64,000 nucleotides of DNA, from the NCBI GenBank assembly GCA_023362775.1, contig JALMGJ010000015.1, positions 7,972,501 to 8,036,500 of the forward strand, written 5' to 3'. The translations under genes were made by a program, and so were the position numbers. Below are positions 54,919 to 64,000 of the stretch, piece by piece (position 1 is the first letter of the stretch; each line of letters opens with the position of its first letter). The stretch comes from Charina bottae. Taxonomy: Eukaryota > Chordata > Lepidosauria > Squamata > Charinaidae. A model generated the notes under the pieces. It saw only the letters and a list, made by a program, of their open reading frames with translations. It made no database searches and was not told where the DNA came from.

Positions 54919-55038
54919 GAAGGACAAGTTTCTTGGCCAGGGGTTCCTCAGAAACTGGGCCTCCGGAGAAAAGACCCTGTGCTTGGTATTAGTCATGTGA
55001 GTGAACCAAAACCAGGGTCTTCAATGTCCATCTTAAAT
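54916..55038 (-). mobile_element. LINE 3' fragment, copy b (inverted relative to copy a)
   Basis: The reverse complement reads TAAGATGGACATTGAAGACC, CTGGTTTTGGTTCACTCACA, GGGTCTTTTCTCCGGAGGCC, GAGGAACCCCTGGCCAAGAA, closely matching 51494-51605. It stops at TTCTTGG, where an (AAC)n run starts. Confidence 0.6.
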
Positions 55039-55083
55039 TACTCTTCTTAATATTTAATGAAGATTCAGTACTTCTGAGATGAT

Positions 55084-55225
55084 CAGGGGCATCTGTGGGG
55101 GAAAGGAAGTCATAATGATGGCTGTGACTGTGCATATGTATGTAAAAAAGGTGTGGGGTTGCACAGTGGCAGCCATCATCTTGACATTTTTGACACCTCC
55201 CTCCCCTCTCCCACAGATGCCCCTG
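55084..55225. repeat. imperfect foldback, about 142 bp
   Basis: CAGGGGCATCTGTGGG (55084-55099) is exactly inverted at 55210-55225. Further in, AATGATGGCTGTGACTGTGCA is inverted as TGCACAGTGGCAGCCATCAT with an indel between. CAGGGG ends suggest hAT, but the flanking octamers do not match. Confidence 0.55.
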
Positions 55226-55229
55226 GATG

Positions 55230-56084
55230 AGAATGATCTGGGTATGGATGAAAATTCAAGTGAGAAATAGACTATAAGTGCTGAGAGCTTGCGATCTTGT
55301 CTACCAAGCTGACCTCTGCTTCAAGGTAAGCATTTTGTTGTGCCCTTCTGCAATTTGTGCCTTCTTCCAAGATGGCTGTTCAACTTCCTAGTTCACTTTA
55401 CAGCTCTGAGATATCTTGGGGAACTCCCATACAAGTACTAACTAGGTCAGAGCTTGCTTAACTTTTTTGAGATCAGCCTCAGTTGGGTAACACATGCTCT
55501 GTGTTGTTAATGATAGTGTACGCAGAATTTGAATACATCTTGTCTCTTCTCCTTCTCTTTTAGACCTAGATGAGTTTATCTAAATAATCTGCATTCTGTT
55601 CAAACGACAATTCTAATCAGATTTTTAAAGCCAATTTTGGAGAATGAGCAATAAATAGATACTGCATACAGTGATTATAACTAAGTTCAGTTAGGACTGC
55701 TCTCATGTTAGAGCTGGAAATGCTTCTATCTGGAAGCAACACCTTATCTGAAGCCTGCTATTTTCAATGTGGAAACTATTCCTGACACTGGAAATGACTA
55801 TGAACTGTTATAGGTCTATGTGGAGCCATTGCCACATGGAAGCATTGGCAGCTACCTCCACACGGCAGCTGATACACTTGATCAGTCCAAACAATTGTGT
55901 CAGGACATGGATGCTGAAAAGGGATGATGTTTTCAGGACACATTTTTGTAAGACAATGATTTAATTCACACTGTCTCCTGAGGAGGCCTTAGGACCACTG
56001 CAAAGTGAAATAATACAACAACTTTGTAAAAGTGGAGAGGGGGACATACTGCTTTGTGAAAGAGCTTCAATCAATCAATTTTAT
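55230..56084. other. unassigned sequence
   Basis: No gene or repeat recognised. Confidence 0.5.
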
Positions 56085-56085
56085 T

Positions 56086-56088
56086 TTT

Positions 56089-56123
<35 letters not shown>

Positions 56124-56126
56124 TTA
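56086..56126. repeat. (TTTA)n microsatellite
   Basis: About ten TTTA units. Confidence 0.9.
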
Positions 56127-56191
56127 TTGTCAGCTTCAGATCAGATAGTGATCATCAACCTATAATTTTAAGTTTGTTAATCAATGATAAT

Positions 56192-56510
56192 GAGCGCGAT
56201 GGCTCAGTGGTTAAGATGCCAGGCTTGTCGCTCTGAAGGTTGGCAGTTCGAGACCCGAGCGCCGTGTGACGGAGTGAGCTCCCGCACTCGCCCCAGCTCT
56301 TGCCAACCTAGCAATTTGAAAGCATGCAAATGCAAGTAGATGAATAGTACCACTTCGGTGGGAAGGTAACAGTGCTCCGCACGTGTCATGCCGGCCACAT
56401 GACCACGGAAGCATCTTTGGACAACGCTGGCTCTTTGGCTAACAAATGGAGATGAGCACTGGCCCCTAGAATCAGACATGACTGTGCGGGGGAATCTTTT
56501 CCTTTAGCTA
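56192..56510 (+). mobile_element. tRNA-derived SINE (type B), nearly complete
   Basis: A box TGGCTCAGTGG, B box AGTTCGAGACC (one position off consensus), then the type B body (GTGAGCTCCCGCACTCGCCC, GGCCACATGACCACGGAAGC, AGAATCAGACATGACTGTGC) as at 12.1 kb. More diverged than that copy. It abuts an old RTE fragment at its 3' end. Confidence 0.8.
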
Positions 56511-57010
56511 GAGCAGACATGAAGGCCTTGGAAAAGATATTCAAATGCCATGATGTGTCTATATCTACAAAGATCAGAACTGTGCAAGCCATAATATTCC
56601 CTGTGACCCTCTATGGAAGTGAAAGTTGGTCTTTGAAGAAGCAAGATAGGAAGAGTATTGATCCTTTTGAACTTTGGTATTGGAGAAGACTCCTGAGAAT
56701 ACTGTGGACAGCCAAGAAAACAAACCAATAGATCATCGAACAAATCAACCCAGAGTTCTCACTCAAGGGACAAATGATCAGGCTCATATGATCCTACTCT
56801 GGACACATTATGCAAAAACCTAGCTCTCTGGAGAAGGATTTCATTCTGAGAAAGGTGGAAGGAAAGAGAAGAAGAGGATGACCAGCTGCAAGTTGGATGG
56901 ACTAAGTTACATGGCGTTGAGTGCACCATTGGAAGAGCTGAATGACCAGGTTAGGGACAGATCAACATGGAGAAAATCTATATATGTAGTTGCTAAAACT
57001 CAACAATGAC
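56511..57010 (+). mobile_element. old RTE (Bov-B-related) LINE C-terminal fragment
   Basis: The plus-strand translation reads MKALEKIFKCHDVSISTKIR, FPVTLYGSESWSLKKQDRKS, FELWYWRRLLRILWTAKKTN and EGKRRRG, with several stops. It has the same word order as the Bov-B at 59.7-60.5 kb (YGCESWTIRKAERRRIDAFELWCWRRLLRVPW) but is clearly diverged. It is an older or distinct RTE lineage and is non-functional. Confidence 0.8.
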
Positions 57011-57040
57011 TTGATGGCATGTAATCAGTCATCAAAAAAG

Positions 57041-57775
57041 AAACCAGACCTCATGCCTATGATAATGGGATTTGCATATATACATTATTTTGGGTGTGGA
57101 ATCATTTTGGTTTTGTTTTTTTGGTTTTTATGTTGTCTATTTTATGCATGTGAAAAATGTGGATGTACTGCATGAAGTACATTGTTTTCAAGGTCTTGTT
57201 ACTTGGATTATCATCATGGGTGCTACCTAGGGTCAAACAGAACCCATGTGTATAGCAAAAGCCACCTGTATTTACCACATTTTTCCTTTTTTTGAAAGAC
57301 AGGTCGATCTCTTATCCACACCCATTTTTTGAGGAGTAGTGTTGTTTTGGAGACTTGCAAAGACATTGCAAATTTCACAATGTGGTAAGATACTAAGGGT
57401 CAGTTTCTTGATCACTGTGGTGCATTAATATTCTTTCTAATCAATCAAGGATGTTGAAATGAGAAAATTGAATTCTTCCTGTTAGTCACTGTAAAAGTAG
57501 AATGGAAAACAAAAGCATAGTTGCCAATAATATATAGGTGAGACCTGACATTTTTGTTCTTCTGTAAAACAGTTGTGTTTACAGCATGCTAGTATCATTG
57601 TGACTTTTCTCCACTCAGCTAAGTTTTTCATATTTATTTAACCTGACAGACGAAAAACAATTCAGAGGACTAAAAGACTGAGCAAAGCCTTGACACTATA
57701 GATAACTAAAATTATTAGACAACTCCTCGTGGGGAGACCCACACAACTTCTTAATTGATAAGTTCATGTTTCTGC
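57041..57775. other. unassigned sequence
   Basis: No gene or repeat recognised. Confidence 0.5.
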
Positions 57776-57859
57776 AATAAATGTATTTCTTTGTTGTTGT
57801 TGTTGTTGTGCATTTCCCAACTGAAATAGTGGGGAAACATTATAATATACTTTATTGAG

Positions 57860-59640
57860 TTTTAAATATACATAGTTAAAAGTTGGAAACGAAAAAGAAA
57901 TAGAAATACAAATCAAAGAAAGAAGAGAAAAAGTGTAGTAAAGTAAAGAGAAAAAGAAAAATATGAAACATAGAAATTAGTCAACTTCCGATTTATCTCT
58001 GGTCATAGTAATTTAAAGAGTTTGTCTTACATGCTAGGTCTATATATAACATTGAAAAACATTTCTTGTCTAATATATCAATTTATATATATTTTAATCT
58101 TCAAATCCCCATATAAGCTTTGCTCCTCCTGCATTTTGCAAATAGTCCATTAATGGTTTCCACTCTTTAAGAAAGTAATAATCTGAATTTTCTTTTAATA
58201 AACATATCAATTTATCATTTTCTGCCATGTCCATCAGTTTTAACATCCAGTCTTGTATCGTAGGTGTAATCTGGTTTTTCCAATTTTGTGCATATGCAAG
58301 TCTTGCTGCTGTAATCATGTATTGCATAATTCTTGTAAATTGTTTTCCTATTTGTTCTTCTAATATTCCCAATAAAAATATTTCCAGTTTAAATGGAACT
58401 CGAATTTGTAAAATATTTTGCATCAGTGAGTGTATCTGAGTCCAAAATTTCTTTGCAATCTCACATGTCCACCACATATGGTAAAAAGACCCCTCTTTTT
58501 TTTTTACATTTCCAACGCAAGTTGGAAACATTCCCATACATTTTAGCGAGTTTTTGTGGGGTCATATACCATCTGTACATCATCTTATAGAAATTTTCCT
58601 TCAAGTTGTAACACAAAGTAAATTTTAGTCCTTTAATCCACATATCTTCCCATTGTTGCATTTGAATATTATGACCAATATTTTTTGCCCATTTTATCAT
58701 GCAGTCTTTGACCTGTTCCTCTACCATTTCACCTTTTAACAATAATTTATACATTTTAGCAATTAAATGATCATCTGTCTCACATAATTGTATCTCAAAT
58801 TCCGATTTGGTTTGTTCAAATTCAAAATCTTTTTTATCTGATTTAAATTTTTCTACTAATTGCATGTAAGAAAGCCATTGAAAGGTATATCCTTCTAAGG
58901 CCAATTCTTCTTTTGATTTGGTTATGTATTGTCCTTGTTCTTTTTTTTTTAAAGTCTTTGTAGGTCAGCCATTTATCTTTAGGTCTTACTTCTGTTCTAT
59001 GAAATGCTTCTTGCGTGGAAATCCATAAAGGTCTTTTATAACATAAAGTTAGTTTATATTTATTCCAAATTCTTAACAAAGATCTTCTAATATAGTGATT
59101 TTTAAAGTCCACATTAACTTACTTTGTCATACCACAAATATCCATGCCATCCATATCTTAATTCATAACCCTCCAAGTTCAACAGTTTTTCATTTTTCAG
59201 AACTATCCATTCTTTAATCCATACCAAACAACAAGCAGCATAATATAATTTCAAATCCGGTAGACCTAGTCCGTCTCTTTCTTTTGAATCTTGCAAAACT
59301 TTATATTTTATTCTTGGTTTTTTACCTTGCCAAATAAACTTAGAAATATCTCGCTGCCATTGTTTAAAAGGTTCTTCTGATGCCAATATAGGTAATGTTT
59401 GAAAAAGATATAAAATTCGTGGAAGATATTCATTTTAATTGCTGAAATTCTACCTAATAATGATAATTGCAATTTTTCCCATTGGTCCAAATCTTTTTTA
59501 ATATCTGTCCAAAGTGGAATATAGTTATTCTTAAACAACTTGACGTTTTTAGATGTTAAATATACTCCCAAATATTTTACATTTTCTTCCATTGAATATC
59601 CCGTTATTTCTTTCAATTTCTCTTGTTGATGATGGTCCAT
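57860..59640 (-). pseudogene. L1 ORF2 C-terminal domain and 3' UTR
   Basis: Minus-strand words MEENVKYLGVYLTSKNVKLF, WEKLQLSLLGRISAIKMNI, FIWQGKKPRIKYKVLQ, GLGLPDLKLYYAACCLVWIK and GSFYHMWWTCEIAKKFW give the L1 thumb, connection and C-terminal region in order. Frames change at about 59386, 59112, 58900 and 58500. The 58.50 and 58.94 kb changes coincide with runs of about ten T. C-terminal domains of L1 bind nucleic acid and are needed for retrotransposition. This copy is broken. Confidence 0.85.
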
Positions 59641-60528
59641 TTTTGTTGTTGTTCAGTCGTTTAGTCGTGTCCGACTCTTCGTGACCTCATGGACCATAGC
59701 ACGCCAGGCCTTCCTGTCCTCCACTGTCTCTCGGAGTTTACTCAAATTCATGTTCATTACATCGGCGATGCTATCTAACCATCTCATCCTCTGCCGCCCC
59801 CTTCTCCTTTTGCCTTCAGTCTTTCCCAGCATCAGGGTCTTTTCCAGTGAGTCCTCTCTTCGCATTAGGTGGCCAAAGTATTTGAGCTTCAGCTTCAGCA
59901 TCTGTCCTTCCAATGAGCAGTCAGGGTTGATTTCCTTTAGGATTGACTGGTTTGACCTCCTTGCAGTCCAAGGGACTCTCAAGAGTCTTCTCCAGCACCA
60001 CAGCTCAAAAGCATCAATTCTTCGGCGCTCAGCCTTCCTTATGGTCCAACTCTCACAGCCATACATTACTACTGGAAAAAACATAGCTTTAACTATACGG
60101 ACCTTTGTCTGCAAGGTGATGTCTCTGCTTTTTAATATGCTGTCTAGGTTTGCCATAGCTTTCCTCCCAAGGAGCAAGCGTCTTTTAATTTCATGGCTGC
60201 AGTCACCATCTGCGGTGATCTTGGAGCCCAAGAAAATAAAATCTGTCACTGCTTCCATTTCTTCCCCTTCTATTTGCCAGGAAGTGATGGGACCAGATGC
60301 CATGATCTGGGTTTTTTTAATGTTGAGTTTCAAGCCAGCTTTTGCACTCTCCTCTTTCACCCTCATCAAGAGGCTCTTTAGTTCCTCTTCACTTTCTGCC
60401 ATTAGGGTGGTATCGTCTGGATATCTGAAGTTGTTGATATTTCTCCTGGCAATCTTAACTCCGGCTTGTGATTCATCCAGCCCGGCATTTCTCATGATGT
60501 ACTCTGCATATAAGTTAAATAAACATAA
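59641..60528 (-). mobile_element. Bov-B (RTE) LINE, 888 bp, with 13-bp TSD
   Basis: GATGATGGTCCAT is duplicated at 59628-59640 and 60529-60541. Within it lies a single 280-codon minus-strand frame (60495-59653). The 3' end is GACACGACTAAACGACTGAA with an (AAC)n/A tail, and the 5' end is truncated. An open frame and a perfect TSD mark it as the youngest long insertion here. Bov-B is known for horizontal spread between squamates and ruminants. Confidence 0.92.
59653..60495 (-). CDS. Bov-B RT C-terminal half, open frame
   Basis: The frame begins just at the RT active-site block, which reads FRYPDDTTLMAES where FADD/YADD is usual (Pro in the second position). It continues with LKLNIKKTQIMASGPITSW, DFIFLGSKITADGDCSHEIK, RRLLLGRKAMANLDSILKSR, YGCESWTIRKAERRRIDAFE, LWCWRRLLRVPWTARRSNQS, LKLKYFGHLMRREDSLEKTL and RMRWLDSIADVMNMNLSKLR. 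There is no stop over 280 codons. Endonuclease and RT fingers are missing through 5' truncation, so no active enzyme can result despite the open frame. Confidence 0.88.
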   Translation of the reverse strand: MRNAGLDESQAGVKIARRNINNFRYPDDTTLMAESEEELKSLLMRVKEESAKAGLKLNIKKTQIMASGPITSWQIEGEEMEAVTDFIFLGSKITADGDCSHEIKRRLLLGRKAMANLDSILKSRDITLQTKVRIVKAMFFPVVMYGCESWTIRKAERRRIDAFELWCWRRLLRVPWTARRSNQSILKEINPDCSLEGQMLKLKLKYFGHLMRREDSLEKTLMLGKTEGKRRRGRQRMRWLDSIADVMNMNLSKLRETVEDRKAWRAMVHEVTKSRTRLND

Positions 60529-60541
60529 GATGATGGTCCAT

Positions 60542-61017
60542 ATTTTTAGTCAAAACTTTTGTTTTCTGTAGATTCACTTTAAACCCTGCTAACGACCCAA
60601 AGTCTTTCAATTTCTGTATCAATAATTCAATTCCATCTAGTGGATTCTCCAAAGTAAGGACTAAGTCATCAGCAAAGGCTCTTAATTTATAAACTTCTTT
60701 TTTAACTTTAATACCATGAATACCATCATCTTGTCTAATATCTCTAAGTAAAACCTCTAATACCAATATAAACAAAAGTGGAGATAATGGACAACCTTGT
60801 CTTGTACCTTTTTGAATTTCACATGGTTTACTAAATTCTCCATTAACAATTATTTTTGCAAATTGGGGAGTATATATTGATTTAATCCACTTAATAAAAT
60901 TCCGTCCAAAATTCATATTTTCCAATACTTTAAACATAAAAGGCCAATTTAAATTATCAAAGGCTTTTTCAGCATCTATAAATATCAAAGCAGCTTGTTT
61001 TTCATAATGTTGTTCCA
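60542..61017 (-). pseudogene. L1 ORF2 reverse transcriptase segment
   Basis: Minus-strand frame with ALIFIDAEKAFDNLNW (first metal-binding Asp), GTRQGCPLSPLLFILVLEVL, LRAFADDLVLTLENP (FADD catalytic pair) and GFKVNLQKTKVLTKNMDHH. These are canonical L1 RT blocks. The segment then meets the Bov-B insertion, with MDHH repeated at the far side because the target duplication spans that codon stretch. Confidence 0.9.
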
Positions 61018-61033
61018 AATAAATGTATTTCTT

Positions 61034-61810
61034 AACTGTATTTGCCAAACATGGGATCACTAATGATCATCACTAATTTAAGTTTGCAAACTAAGGAAAC
61101 ACAGTGATCTGAAATTCTGCTTCCCTTCAGGATTTATGGAAAGGGGTAGAAGTGAAAACCCATTTCTTCACACAAATGCACAAACTGTGAATGAGACACA
61201 TATGGACATGCACCAAATGAACCAGATGGACCTTAGATCCATATCTGTCCTCATAAAATGTGAGAAGGAAGATAAAAAGCTTTGTTCAATTGCAACTGGA
61301 CAAGCTTTCTCAGTGGGAGGACCACAACTGAGCAGAAAAGTGGGCAGAACCAGGATAAAGAAGTGAATGGGACAAGGATAAAAATAATGTGAACCAATTG
61401 CAATTAATTTAAATGGAACTAAATATACTCAATAGGATTGGTCCTTATGTATTTAATAATTTCCTTCTTCCATCATATTAACAATTCTCAGGGGCTCTGG
61501 AAGCTTCACCCCACACCCCCCCAAAAAACCTACAGTATATCCATAGAAAGTAAGGTTTATGACCTTGATGGAAATATGCAAGGGCTGTTACCTAGGTCTC
61601 AGTAGTTTTAGCCTTCCTGTAGAGTTGACTTCCTGGTCTGATCTACTTAGTGGAGCTGACAATATCCCTATATTAGTGAGTTCTTTATAATGACCTAAGA
61701 TGACAGGTTGGGGATGGGAATGGGTCAGATGTGTTCCTTGGACAGGGACATGTTGGTAAAAGATCTATAAAACAATGAAATGCATGGTGTAACCTGTGGC
61801 AGTAGTTAAT
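61034..61810. other. unassigned sequence
   Basis: No gene or repeat recognised. Confidence 0.5.
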
Positions 61811-61823
61811 AATCTCTTCTAAG

Positions 61824-61875
61824 ATTCAACTTCCAGAACACGGCCACACAGCCTGGAAGACCCACAACAGCCACC
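61824..61875 (+). mobile_element. 52-bp retro-insertion of the 27.6-kb tail family
   Basis: CAACTTCCAGAACACGGCCA, CACAGCCTGGAAGACCCACA and ACAGCCACC match the right arm of the foldback at 27.7-27.8 kb. AATCTCTTCTAAG (61811-61823) and AATATCTTCTAAG (61876-61888) agree at 12 of 13 and form the target duplication. Confidence 0.7.
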
Positions 61876-61888
61876 AATATCTTCTAAG

Positions 61889-63012
61889 CTTAAAAATAAG
61901 CTTGGTTGCTGTTGCTGTTTTTAAATCCCTTCTTTTTGAGGAGGAAATGGGAGAACCTTAGAGATGCCACCATCCTGATCCCTTTGAAGAAAAAAAGGCA
62001 TAAATATGTGATAAGTAAGAAAGGAGGCACACACAGAGAAATAATATTGAATGCAAGGACACCAATGGAACTAATACAGTAATTACAAGGGCCATTTATC
62101 TCAGGGGACATCAACTCATGGACCTCCAGTAGGGTTGCTGAAGAAGAGATTATATTCTGTGTATTTGAATTTGAAGATGCTGACACACCTTTCTCCCAAC
62201 ATCTAGCTATGAATTAATTAATTACTGCTTTTAAGAACTATTCACAGCAGGTACTATGCAAATGAAAGGCATTTCTTTCAGGAATCCAGGACTTACTGTC
62301 ATTGCTTCATGGCAATTCTTAACATGGTACCACAGAAGTTGCTTGATCTCATACAGATAGTGCAGGGCATTTAACCCTAATTTTTTCAGGCTGATGCATA
62401 TTCATTTCCTTTAGAAGATTATACTAGTCATCAAAGGTTAATCCTCCCCAGTTTGTAATTAGCCATAGTAATGACTTGGCATCGCCAGACTCACCCAGGT
62501 TGACGTAAGTGGGAAGAGGGTGGATCCATAACAGCCCATTTTCACAGCCAATCAACATCCTTGGTTTCCCAGGCTTGAGTTCAATCCCAGGGAAAGACTT
62601 CAGGAGATAATTTTGCCAATAGCAATGCTACTTTTGTCTTTTAGAAGGGTCCTGCCCTTGAGAAATGGCTGGAGAGCCTCTCCTTCCTCTTCAGAACTTC
62701 AAAGAAATCATCCAGTCCATTTTTCTGTTCAATAATTTGGAGGAAAATTTTAAAAATTTTGTCCGATCTTTTACTAGGAGCTCCATAGTGCTTTCCTTCA
62801 AGCAAAGAAGCCTTTGAAGCAACCCTCATCAAGCCATGCTTCTGGAGGTTTGCTTCTGGAAGTTTCATGGGATAAATTCCATGATGTTGGACAGGGTTTT
62901 CTTTCATTGTTTATTAAAATACAGGTGTTAATTAGCAGAAATGCTGAACAATTACAACTCCAGGATTGTAAATTGTAAATTGTCTTCCTATTTTAGCATT
63001 TCAGCCGGCATA
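61889..63012. other. unassigned; one 88-codon frame at 62641-62907 (minus)
   Basis: No repeat is recognised. The minus-strand frame starting at 62907 has non-repetitive, globular-looking composition (SDKIFKIFLQIIEQKNGLDD, FFEVLKRKERL). No family was recognised and splice sites are unconvincing, so it is not called as a gene. Confidence 0.4.
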
Positions 63013-63014
63013 TA

Positions 63015-63243
63015 CAGGTAGTCCTAGTTTAGAGACTGCCTTGTTTAGCGACCGTTTGCAGTTACGACGGTGATGAAAAAGTAACTTTGCAACCAATCCC
63101 CCCATTTTCATCCTTCGCAGGTCTGTAAAGCAAAGGAAAGCTGAAGTAAGATCATAAGCACAGTTGCGGTTTCACTTACCGACCGCTTTGCTTAATGACT
63201 GAGATGCTGGTCCCAATTGTGGTCGCTAAATGAGGACTACCTG
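63015..63243. mobile_element. Tigger/pogo-like MITE, 229 bp, TA target
   Basis: The left end CAGGTAGTCCTAGTTTAG and the reverse complement of the right end, CAGGTAGTCCTCATTTAG, form inverted repeats between TA dinucleotides (63013-63014, 63244-63245). Inner words TTAGCGACCGTTTGCAGTTA and TTACCGACCGCTTTGC resemble the copy at 41.9 kb, but the interior is shorter and different. Confidence 0.7.
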
Positions 63244-63245
63244 TA

Positions 63246-64000
63246 TAATCCTAAAATACAGGCAGTGAATTAACAGCAGAAAATAAGATTCTCCCAGCCA
63301 GATTTTTTTTTAAAAAAAACAGGAATCCAGGATATGGATACAGAAATAAGGATATATCTTATCAGAGAAAAAATGTAGGAAGATAAGGACAATCTATTTG
63401 GACATTACACAGATTGGGCCAATGGTTCACAAATAATATTCTCAAAAGGCTGGTCAGTCTTTGACTTTTCTTAAATGTAGGCCAGTACTGCACACATCAC
63501 TGAAAAATAGGAAGAAAGTCAAGCTTACATTTTTAAATCTAACTAAATTGGTCTCGAGCCTGGCTAAAAACACCTGGAAGTGTTGCCAGCTTAAATGTTT
63601 CACATTTCTATTATATGAAAATGAAATGTAGTGAATCTTGGATATTAAAATAAAAATCCCAATGCTATCTTGGAGAAGTGAACTTGGCTGTAGCCATTTT
63701 AAGCTCATCAGGCAACCTGACCTGAAGTTTAGGTTGAAAATTCACTCAAATGGCCAGGTTCATGAAACTCAGCCAAATTTCGAACTTACTATGACCCTTT
63801 ACTGAAGGAATGAGCAAAATCTGAGAGAACAGGATGCAACTCCACCTGTTTTTCAGGATTCGCTGAAAAAATTGAACTTTTTTTTTGGGGGGGGGTGAGG
63901 TTGTGGGTGGATTTTAAGATAGAAAAGAGACTGGGAAGCTCCCAGGGACAAATCACTCCTATACCTACCCTTAACATCTAAGCTCCCAGAAACACATGCT
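63246..64000. other. unassigned sequence to window end
   Basis: No gene or repeat recognised. A T/G homopolymer block lies at 63878-63896. Confidence 0.5.

Larger units (their letters stand above)
57792..61017 (-). mobile_element. 5'-truncated L1 LINE with 16-bp TSD, split by Bov-B
   Basis: AATAAATGTATTTCTT occurs at 57776-57791 and 61018-61033, a perfect 16-bp target duplication. Between them lies the C-terminal two thirds of an L1 ORF2 on the minus strand, with a 3' UTR holding AATAAA near 57860 and a (CAA)n end. The 5' end is truncated inside RT. A Bov-B copy occupies 59641-60528. Removing it leaves about 2.3 kb of L1. Confidence 0.85.

Overview
This window is non-genic, repeat-dense vertebrate DNA, most likely from a squamate reptile. 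The evidence is the combination of a young Bov-B (RTE) LINE, tRNA-derived SINEs of the Sauria/Squam type (some with a Bov-B-like 3' tail), CR1/L2-clade LINEs, several hAT and Tigger-like miniature DNA transposons, a sushi-type LTR retrotransposon, and abundant tetranucleotide microsatellites. I see no convincing host protein-coding exon, rRNA or functional tRNA gene. Every long readable protein belongs to a mobile element; most other long open frames are microsatellite or minisatellite artefacts. The bases between repeats are AT-rich and look like intronic or intergenic sequence.

Layout. 1-10 kb: LINE 3' ends, a non-LTR LINE with a C-terminal zinc-finger-like motif (2.75-3.57 kb, minus), a 163-bp hAT MITE with an 8-bp target duplication (TSD), SINEs and simple repeats. 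10-17 kb: a solo LTR with a 5-bp TSD, a complete SINE with a 9-bp TSD, otherwise mostly unassigned. 17-22 kb: LINE 3' ends and one nearly full-length CR1/L2-clade LINE (18.2-22.06 kb, minus) with intact endonuclease motifs, a large in-frame deletion in the reverse transcriptase and a YY1-like motif at its 5' end. 22-36 kb: large microsatellites, LINE fragments, a foldback retro-insertion with a 13-bp TSD (27.56-27.84 kb), two SINEs carrying an internal 102-bp tandem array, and two adjacent Bov-B 3' fragments. 38-46 kb: three members of a GC-rich foldback hAT family, one Tigger-like MITE, and a sushi-type LTR retrotransposon (43.05-46.09 kb, minus) with a 5-bp TSD, lying inside a SINE and interrupted by one of the hAT elements. 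49-57 kb: more SINEs, including a third 102-bp array, LINE fragments and an old RTE copy. 57.8-61.0 kb: a 5'-truncated L1 (16-bp TSD) split by a young Bov-B (13-bp TSD). 61-64 kb: a 52-bp retro-insertion, a second Tigger-like MITE and unassigned sequence.

The elements interact by nesting and by supplying machinery rather than as a pathway. Bov-B is the likely enzyme source for SINEs with the Bov-B-like tail, and CR1/L2 for the SINE with a CR1-like tail. Nesting gives relative ages: SINE, then sushi LTR element, then hAT; and L1, then Bov-B. The observations most worth following are (1) a 12-nt complementarity between the predicted RNA start and the primer-binding site of the LTR element, the hallmark of Tf1/sushi self-priming; (2) the same 102-bp SINE-internal array at three loci, whose junction lies at a 6-bp microhomology and which multiplies the B box; and (3) small TSD-flanked foldback retro-insertions of one tail family.
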